Origin: JBPEWY01 sp052032225 | Lineage (GTDB): Bacteria > Bacteroidota > Bacteroidia > Flavobacteriales > Flavobacteriaceae | Direction: 5' to 3' | Assembly: GCA_052032225.1 (NCBI GenBank) | Contig: JBPEWY010000042.1 | Coordinates: forward strand, 1-64,000 | Length of the DNA: 64,000 nucleotides | Shown: positions 41,531 to 49,663 of the stretch, one piece after another | Position numbering within the stretch: the first letter of the stretch is position 1 | Layout of the letters: each line of letters opens with the position of its first letter | Position numbers and translations under genes: made by a program | Notes under the pieces: generated by a model | Databases searched by the model: none | Told to the model about the DNA's origin: nothing | What the model saw: only the letters and a program-made list of their open reading frames with translations

Positions 41531-42187
41531 ATGAGTTTAACGAAAGAACAAATAGCACAACGCATAGCTAAAGAGGTAAAAGACGGTTATTATGTAAACC
41601 TGGGGATAGGTATTCCAACCTTAGTAGCTAATTATGTACGCAACGATATATCGGTAGAGTTTCAAAGTGAGAATGGGGTTTTAGGCATGGGCCCGTTCCC
41701 TTATGAAGGAGAAGAAGACCCAGACATTATTAATGCCGGAAAACAAACCATTACAACTTTACCCGGAGCTTCTTTTTTTGATTCTGCCATGAGCTTTGGT
41801 ATGATTAGAGGGCAACATGTAGATTTAACTATTCTGGGCGCAATGGAAGTTGCAGAAAATGGCGATATAGCCAACTGGAAAATCCCGGGGAAAATGGTTA
41901 AAGGTATGGGAGGTGCTATGGATTTAGTGGCTTCTGCAGATAATATTATTGTTGCAATGATGCATACTAATAAAGCCGGAAAATCTAAATTACTTAAGCG
42001 CTGTACACTTCCTTTAACCGGAGTAAATTGTGTAAAGAAAATAGTTACCAATTTAGCAGTGTTAGAAATTACTTCTAAAGGGTTTAAACTTTTAGAGCGT
42101 GCGCCTGGTGTTAGTATTCAAGAAATTAAAGAAGCAACAGAAGGTACTTTAATTGTAGAAGGAAATATTCCTGAGATGAACATATAA
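41531..42187 (+). CDS. scoB: 3-oxoacid/acyl CoA-transferase subunit B
   Basis: Beta subunit, 218 residues, carrying the catalytic glutamate in SENGVLGMGP (about 47-56, E48), which forms the glutamyl-CoA thioester. It also has NLGIGIPTLVANY and GGAMDLVASADNIIVAMMHTNK. It is complete and paired with subunit A. A hairpin with a U-run lies 114 bases after its stop. Confidence 0.93.
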   Translation: MSLTKEQIAQRIAKEVKDGYYVNLGIGIPTLVANYVRNDISVEFQSENGVLGMGPFPYEGEEDPDIINAGKQTITTLPGASFFDSAMSFGMIRGQHVDLTILGAMEVAENGDIANWKIPGKMVKGMGGAMDLVASADNIIVAMMHTNKAGKSKLLKRCTLPLTGVNCVKKIVTNLAVLEITSKGFKLLERAPGVSIQEIKEATEGTLIVEGNIPEMNI

Positions 42188-42270
42188 AATGCATTTCATC
42201 GAAAAAATAAAACTTTTTATCGACTGATTTAACAATTTTTTTAATTTTGATACAAGGTAAGGCCCCAAAC

Positions 42271-42278
42271 TTACTTTG
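42271..42278 (+). promoter_or_regulatory. Promoter-like element TTACTTTG before the small peptide gene
   Basis: One base off TAnnTTTG, with TTG at 42247-42249 placed 21 bases upstream, the usual -33 spacing. It would give a leader of about 170 nt for the small peptide gene. Confidence 0.4.
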
Positions 42279-42300
42279 TAGCATTTAAAGCTAAGATTTA

Positions 42301-42347
42301 AAATCTATCTATCTTAAATATATTTTTTTTGATGGGTAGATTTTTTT
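42301..42347 (+). terminator. Terminator or attenuator after scoB
   Basis: AAATCTATCTATC (42301-42313) pairs with GATGGGTAGATTT (42331-42343) over 13 bp, including two G-U pairs, and runs into T. It ends scoB transcripts, or attenuates a transcript from the promoter-like element just upstream. Confidence 0.6.
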
Positions 42348-42361
42348 AGCACAGAAGGTTA

Positions 42362-42397
42362 ACCACAAAAAAACGTTGTTTTACAACAAATTGTGGT
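42362..42397 (+). repeat. Nested stem-loops in the small-peptide leader
   Basis: ACCACAA (42362-42368) pairs with TTGTGGT (42391-42397). Inside it GTTGT (42375-42379) pairs with ACAAC (42383-42387). No known riboswitch pattern is recognised. Confidence 0.4.
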
Positions 42398-42455
42398 GAG
42401 ATTGCACGTAAAAGTGTATTATTACAAACCAAATTAACCAAAACTTACTTATGCC

Positions 42456-42596
42456 ATGAGTACAATTAGCATGATGGCCTATGCTAACACACAACCAAAA
42501 CAACCATTTACTAAAAAGGTTGCAGCAAGTATAAAAGCTTCGATGGCTTTTGCTAAAACACTTTTAGTACTTGCAAAAAAAGTGTGCATGCTTTAG
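42456..42596 (+). CDS. Small cationic amphipathic peptide (46 aa), new
   Basis: The frame runs from the ATG at 42456 to a TAG, 46 codons. The peptide begins MSTISMMAYANTQPKQ and from about residue 18 is a likely amphipathic helix (KKVAASIKASMAFAKTLLVL). It contains seven Lys and no Asp or Glu, so it has a strong positive charge, and Ala/Leu/Met-rich faces. An overlapping ATG five bases earlier is stopped at once (ATGCCATGA). A leader and a terminator frame it, supporting expression. Such peptides can be membrane-active (toxin, bacteriocin-like or regulatory), but I know no family for it. Confidence 0.5.
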   Translation: MSTISMMAYANTQPKQPFTKKVAASIKASMAFAKTLLVLAKKVCML

Positions 42597-42622
42597 GCAG
42601 TAATCAACCTACAAACAAAGAG

Positions 42623-42662
42623 TGAGCTTGTATTACGTTTGTGTAGCACAAGCTCATTTTTT
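42623..42662 (+). terminator. Terminator of the small peptide gene
   Basis: TGAGCTTGT (42623-42631) pairs perfectly with ACAAGCTCA (42648-42656) and runs into TTTTTTA, which overlaps the stop of the convergent aminotransferase gene. Confidence 0.82.
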
Positions 42663-43806
42663 ATGATATTTGTTGTAAAATGCGGGCAGCTTTTTGTAGT
42701 GTTTCGTTTTTTTTGGCAAAACAAAAGCGCAATACTTTATAATCTTGCTGGTTTAGGTTAAATACAGACATAGGTATGGAGGCAATACCAAATTCTTTGG
42801 TTAAGCGTTTTGCAAAATCAACATCATTTTCTGCAGTAATATTACTATAATCTAATACCTGAAAATAGGTTCCTTTAGCCGGTGTAAACTTAAAATTAGA
42901 ATCTTTAATTAACGATAAGAATAGGTCTCTTTTTTCTTTAAAAAAGTCTGCCAGCAGTAAATAGTGCTCCTCATTTTCTAAATATTCGGCTAACGCTATT
43001 TGGGTAGGATGATTAACAGAAAACACATTAAACTGGTGTACTTTTCTAAATTCATCCATTAATTCTTTAGGAGCACAACAATAACCAACCTTCCATCCGG
43101 TATTATGAAACGTTTTACCAAACGAGGCAACTATAAAACTATGTTTTTTTAACGTTGTATACCTCGATGCAGAACAATGTTGTAAATCATCAAAAATTAT
43201 ATGTTCGTAAACTTCATCACTTAAAACAATAATATTTGTGTTTTTTACCAGCTTTTCTAATTGTTGCATATCAGCATCAGAAAGCACTGTTCCGGTTGGG
43301 TTATGAGGTGTATTTATAATAATCATTTTAGTGTTTTTGTTAATGAGCTTTTTTACCTCATCCCAGTCAATTTTATATTCAGGAGCTCTAAGTTGAACGA
43401 GTATTGGCTTACCGCCATTAAGAGAAATAGCAGGTTCATAGCAATCATACGCTGGCTTAAACACAATTACTTCATCATTTTGCTTTATAAAAGCGGTTAT
43501 AATTGTAAAAATAGCTTGAGTAGCACCTGCCGTTACGGTAATTTCAGATTCAGGGTGATAAAAGGTATTATGTAGTTTACTTATTTTATTACTTATTGCT
43601 TGTAACAACTTAATGTTTCCGGGCATTGGCGCATATTGGTTGTAACCACTTTTCATAGCCTTGCAAACAAGTTCAGACAATCTACTGTCGCTTTCAAAAT
43701 CAGGGAAGCCTTGCGATAAGTTTATGGCATTATGTTTATTAGCCAACGCACTCATTACAGAGAATATAGTGGTTTTAACATTGGGTAGTTTAGATATGTG
43801 CTGCAT
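42661..43806 (-). CDS. PLP-dependent aminotransferase (methionine-type)
   Basis: A 381-residue fold-type I aminotransferase of the MtnE/YbdL group. It opens LSQGFPDFE (34-42), has NTPHNPTGTVL, the aspartate SDEVYEHIIFDD and the PLP lysine in ASFGKTFHNTGWKVGY. Relatives use methionine, its keto acid, glutamine and aromatic amino acids as partners; the true substrate here is unknown. It is monocistronic, convergent with the small peptide gene, and divergent from the S46 peptidase across 77 bases. Confidence 0.88.
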   Translation of the reverse strand: MQHISKLPNVKTTIFSVMSALANKHNAINLSQGFPDFESDSRLSELVCKAMKSGYNQYAPMPGNIKLLQAISNKISKLHNTFYHPESEITVTAGATQAIFTIITAFIKQNDEVIVFKPAYDCYEPAISLNGGKPILVQLRAPEYKIDWDEVKKLINKNTKMIIINTPHNPTGTVLSDADMQQLEKLVKNTNIIVLSDEVYEHIIFDDLQHCSASRYTTLKKHSFIVASFGKTFHNTGWKVGYCCAPKELMDEFRKVHQFNVFSVNHPTQIALAEYLENEEHYLLLADFFKEKRDLFLSLIKDSNFKFTPAKGTYFQVLDYSNITAENDVDFAKRLTKEFGIASIPMSVFNLNQQDYKVLRFCFAKKNETLQKAARILQQIS

Positions 43807-43850
43807 AGAAACTAATTTTGGGTAAAATACTAAATAAATAACAGCTTTTA

Positions 43851-43858
43851 TATCTTTG
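43851..43858 (+). promoter_or_regulatory. S46 peptidase promoter -7 element TATCTTTG
   Basis: A perfect TAnnTTTG, 25 bases before the ATG at 43884. Confidence 0.55.
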
Positions 43859-43883
43859 AGCGATTGCTAAAAAACACATAATT

Positions 43884-45983
43884 ATGAGAATAGTACGATT
43901 ACTTTTATTGTTGGTTACCATACAAGTTACTGCACAACAAGGAGGAATGTGGATTCCTTCATTACTTGCCGGAATGAACGAGCAAGAAATGCAAGCTCTG
44001 GGCAGTAAATTAACAGCAAAAGATATTTACGATGTTAACCAATCTAGTTTAAAAGATGCTATTGCGCATTTTAACGGAGGATGTACAAGCGAGGTTATTT
44101 CTCCTAAAGGTTTATTATTAACAAATCATCATTGCGGATATAGCCAAATACAATCACATTCATCATTAGAAAATGATTATTTAAAAAATGGATTCTGGGC
44201 AAAATCATTAGAAGAAGAACTTCCTAACCCGGGCTTATATGTAGAGTTTATAGTACGAATAGAAGATGTAACCGAGCGTGTATTAGAAGGAGTTACAGAC
44301 CAGATGAGTGAAAAAGAAAAGCAGGCTCTTATTACTGCCAACAGTAATGCTATAGAAAAAAGCACACCTAAAGAAGCATGGCAAGGAACAAAAATAAAGG
44401 CATTTTTTAACGGCAATCAGTATTTTTTGTTTGTAACAGAACGTTTTGAAGATGTAAGATTAGTAGGAGCTCCACCCAGCAGTATAGGTAAGTTTGGAAG
44501 TGATACAGATAATTGGGAGTGGCCCAGACATACCGGAGATTTCTCTTTATTTAGAATTTATGCCGATAAAAATAATCGTCCTGCAAAATATAGTAAAGAT
44601 AATGTGCCGTATAAGCCCAAACACTTTTTACCAATTTCTTTAGATGGAGTTGAGGAAGGAGATTTTACAATGGTTTTTGGATTTCCGGGTAGAACAAATG
44701 AATACTTGCCGGCCGTTGCAGTAGAACAAATTGTAGAAAAAATAAATCCGAGTAACATAGCTATCAGAGAAGCAGCACTCAATGTAATTGATGCTGAAAT
44801 GAAGGCAAGTGATGCAGTTAGAATTCAGTATGCATCTAAACAAGCCAGAATTGCTAATGCATGGAAAAAATGGATTGGTGAGAACCAAGGAATTAAAAAG
44901 AGCAATGCAATTGCAAAAAAGAAATCATTCGAAAAAGAATTTACTACAACACTTAACCAAAAAGGATTAGAACAAAAGTACGGTCATATTCTACCAAACT
45001 TCGAAGAATTATACAAAATAATAGAGCCAATAGCGGTAAAACGATCTAACTTTAGAGAAGTTTTCACCAGAAATATAGAACTACTTCAAATAATAACTCT
45101 TTTATACCAATTAGAACAAGCATCAGGGAAAGGAGAACAAGCATTTACAAAAGTTAAAAAATCTGTTTTATCAAGGCTTAATAGAATTTATAGAGATTTT
45201 AACCCAACAGTAGATGAGCAGGTATACCAAGCTGTAATGCCATTGTACACAGAAAAAGTTAAAAGCAATTTATATAATGAAACACTTTTAACAGATAAAC
45301 AGAAAACGCTTAGCCTTTTAGAACAAAGCGCAGAACATATTGTTAATACACTAAATGAAGATAAAGCATACCAGTATGCAAAACCTTATTTAGAAGAGTT
45401 TTATAATACTATAGAACCAAAATATCAGGAACTCACATTACAAATTAATGCACTCCAAAAACAATATATGAAGGCTTTGATGGAGGTTTTACCAAACCAA
45501 AGGTATTATCCGGATGCAAATAGTACATTACGTGTAACATACGGTCAGGTAAAAGGATATTCTCCCAGAGACGGAGTGTATTATTTACCTAAAACCTATT
45601 TAGAAGGAGTAATAGAAAAGTATGTGCCCGGAGATTACGAGTTTGATGTACCACAGAAACTTATTGAGCTTTACAAAGAAAAAGATTATGGAGTTTATGC
45701 AGATAAAAACGGAAAAATGCCCGTATGCTTTTTAGGTACTAATCATACAACCGGAGGTAACTCTGGGAGCCCTGCTATAGACGCACATGGAAATTTAGTT
45801 GGATTAAATTTTGACAGAGTATGGGAAGGAACCATGAGCGATATGAATTATGATCCTGAAATTTGCCGAAACATTATGGTAGATGCCCGCTATATTTTAT
45901 TTATAATAGATAAATATGCCGGAGCAAAACATTTAATTAACGAAATGAAGTTGGTACATCCTAAAAGCGTTTCAAGTAAGTAG
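43884..45983 (+). CDS. S46 family dipeptidyl-peptidase (DPP7/DPP11-like)
   Basis: A periplasmic serine peptidase of 699 residues that releases dipeptides from peptide N-termini. It has a signal peptide (cleavage near VTA-QQG, residue 18) and the chymotrypsin-like catalytic core split by a helical domain. The catalytic histidine lies in LLTNHHCGY (residues 78-85), and the nucleophile S627 in GGNSGSPAID. Bacteroidota use these enzymes for peptide feeding. Whether it prefers acidic (DPP11) or hydrophobic (DPP7) side chains depends on residues I cannot align by eye. It is followed by a strong bidirectional terminator. Confidence 0.92.
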   Translation: MRIVRLLLLLVTIQVTAQQGGMWIPSLLAGMNEQEMQALGSKLTAKDIYDVNQSSLKDAIAHFNGGCTSEVISPKGLLLTNHHCGYSQIQSHSSLENDYLKNGFWAKSLEEELPNPGLYVEFIVRIEDVTERVLEGVTDQMSEKEKQALITANSNAIEKSTPKEAWQGTKIKAFFNGNQYFLFVTERFEDVRLVGAPPSSIGKFGSDTDNWEWPRHTGDFSLFRIYADKNNRPAKYSKDNVPYKPKHFLPISLDGVEEGDFTMVFGFPGRTNEYLPAVAVEQIVEKINPSNIAIREAALNVIDAEMKASDAVRIQYASKQARIANAWKKWIGENQGIKKSNAIAKKKSFEKEFTTTLNQKGLEQKYGHILPNFEELYKIIEPIAVKRSNFREVFTRNIELLQIITLLYQLEQASGKGEQAFTKVKKSVLSRLNRIYRDFNPTVDEQVYQAVMPLYTEKVKSNLYNETLLTDKQKTLSLLEQSAEHIVNTLNEDKAYQYAKPYLEEFYNTIEPKYQELTLQINALQKQYMKALMEVLPNQRYYPDANSTLRVTYGQVKGYSPRDGVYYLPKTYLEGVIEKYVPGDYEFDVPQKLIELYKEKDYGVYADKNGKMPVCFLGTNHTTGGNSGSPAIDAHGNLVGLNFDRVWEGTMSDMNYDPEICRNIMVDARYILFIIDKYAGAKHLINEMKLVHPKSVSSK

Positions 45984-46002
45984 TGAGTAATGTAGAATAC
46001 TT

Positions 46003-46035
46003 AAAAAGCCCCGAGCAACGCTCGGGGCTTTTTGT
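46003..46035. terminator. Bidirectional terminator between S46 peptidase and sdhB
   Basis: AAAAAGCCCCGAGC (46003-46016) pairs perfectly over 14 bp with GCTCGGGGCTTTTT (46020-46033) around AAC. T follows on the plus side and on the minus side through the A run, so it can end both converging transcripts. Confidence 0.92.
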
Positions 46036-46061
46036 ATAGAAAAACACAAACACATTAAAAA

Positions 46062-46808
46062 CTATCCTTTTAAAGCAGCTTTTAAGTATTCTCTATTCAT
46101 TCGGGCAATATTCTCTAACGAAATGCCTTTAGGGCATTCTACCTCACAAGCTCCGGTATTGGTGCAATTACCAAACCCTTCTTCATCCATTTGCTTAACC
46201 ATGTTTAAAACACGCTCTGTAGCTTCTACTTTACCTTGCGGTAGTAGAGCAAACTGAGATACTTTTGCTCCTACAAACAGCATTGCCGAAGAGTTTTTAC
46301 AACTTGCCACACAAGCACCACAACCAATACAAGTTGCAGCATCAAAAGCAGCATCAGCATCGTGCTTATTTACCGGAATTGCGTTAGCATCTATAGTATT
46401 TCCCGAGGTGTTTACAGATATAAATCCTCCAGCTTGTTGAATTCTATCAAAAGCACTTCTATCTACAACTAAGTCTTTAATAACAGGGAAAGCTGTTGCT
46501 CTAAAAGGCTCTATATAAATAGTGTCTCCATCTTTAAATTTACGCATATGAAGCTGGCAAGTGGTTACACCTCTATCAGGCCCATGAGCTTCGCCGTTAA
46601 TGTATAGGGAACACATTCCGCATATACCTTCTCTACAATCATGATCAAAAGCTACGGGCTCTTCGCCTTTGGCAATAAGTTGCTCGTTGAGGACATCTAG
46701 CATTTCAAGGAAAGACATATCGGGAGAAACATCGCTAATCTTGTACTCAACCATTTTCCCTTTATCGTTAGCGTTTTTTTGACGCCAAATTTTAAGTGTT
46801 AGATTCAT
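46062..46808 (-). CDS. sdhB: Succinate dehydrogenase iron-sulfur subunit
   Basis: A 248-residue electron-transfer subunit of complex II. The N-terminal plant-type [2Fe-2S] domain has CREGICGMCSLYINGEAHG (about 57-75) and a later Cys in TCQLH. The C-terminal ferredoxin-like half has CIGCGACVASCKNSS and CTNTGACEVECPKGI for the [4Fe-4S] and [3Fe-4S] clusters. Bacteroidota enzymes of this type can also run as fumarate reductases. It is last in the sdhC-sdhA-sdhB operon, 11 bases after sdhA. Confidence 0.95.
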   Translation of the reverse strand: MNLTLKIWRQKNANDKGKMVEYKISDVSPDMSFLEMLDVLNEQLIAKGEEPVAFDHDCREGICGMCSLYINGEAHGPDRGVTTCQLHMRKFKDGDTIYIEPFRATAFPVIKDLVVDRSAFDRIQQAGGFISVNTSGNTIDANAIPVNKHDADAAFDAATCIGCGACVASCKNSSAMLFVGAKVSQFALLPQGKVEATERVLNMVKQMDEEGFGNCTNTGACEVECPKGISLENIARMNREYLKAALKG

Positions 46809-46819
46809 AGCTTTCCTTA

Positions 46820-48820
46820 TTATTTGTAACTTCTTTCTTTAACTTCTATGTATTCGTAGTTAAGTTCTTCTTTGTGAAGAACCGCCTCTCTTGGATCTCC
46901 TTTATATTCCCAAGCTGCTACATACTGAAACTCCGGACGGCGTAATGCTTCGCCCTCTTCAGTTTGGTATTCTTCTCTAAAGTGACCTCCACAAGATTCT
47001 TCTCTGTGCAGAGCGTCTTTAGCAAATAGTTCTCCTAACTCTAAGAAATCGGCTACTCTTCCTGCTTTTGCCAATTCTTCGTTAAATTCGTTAGCACCTC
47101 CCGGAACTTTTACATCTCTCCAGAATTCTTCTCTAATGGCTCTAATCTCGTCCATAGCCTCTTCAAGACCTTGTTTGTTTCTGGCCATTCCAACTTTGTT
47201 CCACATTACTTTTCCGAGTTTCTTGTGGAAATAATCTACAGAATGCTTACCGTTATTATTAACAAAGAAATTTATTTGCTCTTTCACGGCTTTTTCTGCT
47301 TCTTCAAATTCAGGAGAATCTGTAGAAATTGGTCCGGTTCTAATATCGTTAGCTAAGTAATCTCCAATAGTATAAGGTAACACAAAGTAACCATCTGCAA
47401 GACCTTGCATTAAAGCCGATGCTCCTAGACGGTTTGCACCGTGATCTGAGAAATTAGCTTCACCAATTGCATAAAGCCCCGGTACAGTTGTCATTAAGTT
47501 GTAATCTACCCATAAACCACCCATAGTGTAATGAACAGCAGGGTAAATCATCATAGGAGTCTCGTAAGGGTTCTGATCTACAATTTTTTCGTACATCTGG
47601 AAGAGGTTACCATACTTGCTTTTAATTACCTCTTGCCCTAATTTTTTAACAAGTGCTTTATCGTTTACATCTAATCCTTTAACTCTTGCTTGTTCTTTAC
47701 CGTAGCGCTCTATAGCTGATGCAAAATCTAAGAAAACAGCTTCTCCGGTTGCATTAACACCATAACCGGCATCACAACGCTCTTTAGCAGCTCTAGAGGC
47801 AACATCACGTGGCACTAAGTTACCGAAAGCCGGATATCTGCGCTCTAAGTAATAATCTCTGTCTTCTTCAGGAATATCGGTTGGTTTTAATCTACCTTCT
47901 CTAACAGCAATTACATCTTCTTTCTTTTTAGGAACCCAAATTCTACCATCGTTACGTAACGATTCTGACATTAAGGTTAGTTTAGATTGATGATCGCCCG
48001 AAACCGGAATACAAGTTGGGTGAATTTGAGTAAAGCAAGGGTTTGCAAAATAAGCTCCTTTTTTATGTGCTTTCCAGGCAGCTGTAACATTGCTACCCAT
48101 AGCGTTTGTAGATAAGAAGAAAATATTACCGTAACCACCGGTACCCAATACTACAGCATGTGCAGCATGGCGCTCAATTTCTCCGGTAACTAAGTTTCTG
48201 GCAATAATTCCGCGAGCTTTACCGTCTACAATTACCACATCTAACATTTCGTGGCGGTTATACATTTTTATTTTACCACGACCAATTTGGCGGTTCATAG
48301 CAGAATAAGCTCCGAGCAATAATTGCTGGCCGGTTTGTCCTTTAGCATAAAAAGTACGTGAAACTAAAACCCCTCCAAAAGAACGGTTATCTAACAATCC
48401 GCCATATTCACGTGCAAAAGGTACTCCTTGTGCAACACATTGGTCTATAATATTAGCAGAAACTTCTGCTAAGCGGTAAACATTTGCTTCTCTTGAGCGG
48501 TAGTCACCACCTTTAATGGTATCATAAAATAATCGGTATGTAGAGTCTCCGTCTCCTTGATAATTTTTAGCTGCATTTATACCTCCTTGAGCAGCAATAG
48601 AGTGTGCCCTTCTAGGAGAATCTTGAAAGCAAAAAGCTTTAACATTATAACCAAGCTCTGCTAAAGTAGCTGCAGCAGAAGCTCCGGCAAGACCTGTACC
48701 AACAACAATAACGTCTATTAAACGTTTGTTGGCAGGGCTTACCAAATTAATATTGTTTTTATGATTAGTCCACTTTTCAGCAAGTGGTCCTTTTGGTATT
48801 TTAGAATCTAATGTAGCCAT
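46820..48820 (-). CDS. sdhA: Succinate dehydrogenase flavoprotein subunit
   Basis: A 666-residue catalytic subunit with covalent FAD. It has the dinucleotide fold VVGTGLAGASAAATLAELG (about 36-54), the FAD-linking His in RRAHSIAAQGGINAAKN and the substrate-site block ending in ANRLGASAL. It is longer than E. coli SdhA, as in the B-type complexes of Bacteroidota and epsilon-proteobacteria, and is paired with a single cytochrome b subunit. It oxidises succinate (or reduces fumarate) at the cytosolic face. Confidence 0.96.
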   Translation of the reverse strand: MATLDSKIPKGPLAEKWTNHKNNINLVSPANKRLIDVIVVGTGLAGASAAATLAELGYNVKAFCFQDSPRRAHSIAAQGGINAAKNYQGDGDSTYRLFYDTIKGGDYRSREANVYRLAEVSANIIDQCVAQGVPFAREYGGLLDNRSFGGVLVSRTFYAKGQTGQQLLLGAYSAMNRQIGRGKIKMYNRHEMLDVVIVDGKARGIIARNLVTGEIERHAAHAVVLGTGGYGNIFFLSTNAMGSNVTAAWKAHKKGAYFANPCFTQIHPTCIPVSGDHQSKLTLMSESLRNDGRIWVPKKKEDVIAVREGRLKPTDIPEEDRDYYLERRYPAFGNLVPRDVASRAAKERCDAGYGVNATGEAVFLDFASAIERYGKEQARVKGLDVNDKALVKKLGQEVIKSKYGNLFQMYEKIVDQNPYETPMMIYPAVHYTMGGLWVDYNLMTTVPGLYAIGEANFSDHGANRLGASALMQGLADGYFVLPYTIGDYLANDIRTGPISTDSPEFEEAEKAVKEQINFFVNNNGKHSVDYFHKKLGKVMWNKVGMARNKQGLEEAMDEIRAIREEFWRDVKVPGGANEFNEELAKAGRVADFLELGELFAKDALHREESCGGHFREEYQTEEGEALRRPEFQYVAAWEYKGDPREAVLHKEELNYEYIEVKERSYK

Positions 48821-48832
48821 GCTCTTTGAAGA

Positions 48833-49516
<684 letters not shown>

Positions 49517-49540
49517 TATGTTGTAGTTAGTTAAACAGTG

Positions 49541-49548
49541 CAAAAGTA
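49541..49548 (-). promoter_or_regulatory. sdh operon promoter -7 element TACTTTTG
   Basis: A perfect TAnnTTTG on the minus strand, 24 bases before the sdhC ATG. Confidence 0.65.
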
Positions 49549-49607
49549 AGGTACAACTGCATTTTGCACAAACTTTGCAATTTTTTTAAGCATATTTAGA
49601 ATGGATT

Positions 49608-49645
49608 TAAAGAAAAAAGCGCAAAGAGTTGATTCTTTGCGCTTT
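49608..49645 (-). terminator. Terminator of the BNR-repeat protein gene
   Basis: AAAGCGCAAAGA (49616-49627) pairs perfectly over 12 bp with TCTTTGCGCTTT (49634-49645). On the minus strand it is followed by TTTTTTC. It lies 18 bases past the stop at 49664. Confidence 0.88.
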
Positions 49646-49663
49646 AATAGTTGTTTTATTAGT

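Larger units (their letters stand above)
42188..42660. other. Intergenic region scoB - aminotransferase
   Basis: 473 bases without a long frame. In order it holds a promoter-like element (42271-42278), a terminator-like hairpin with U-run (42301-42347), nested stem-loops (42362-42397), a 46-codon reading frame (42456-42596) and a terminator (42623-42662). The contents look like one small-peptide gene with a long structured leader, plus the end of the scoB transcript. Confidence 0.6.
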
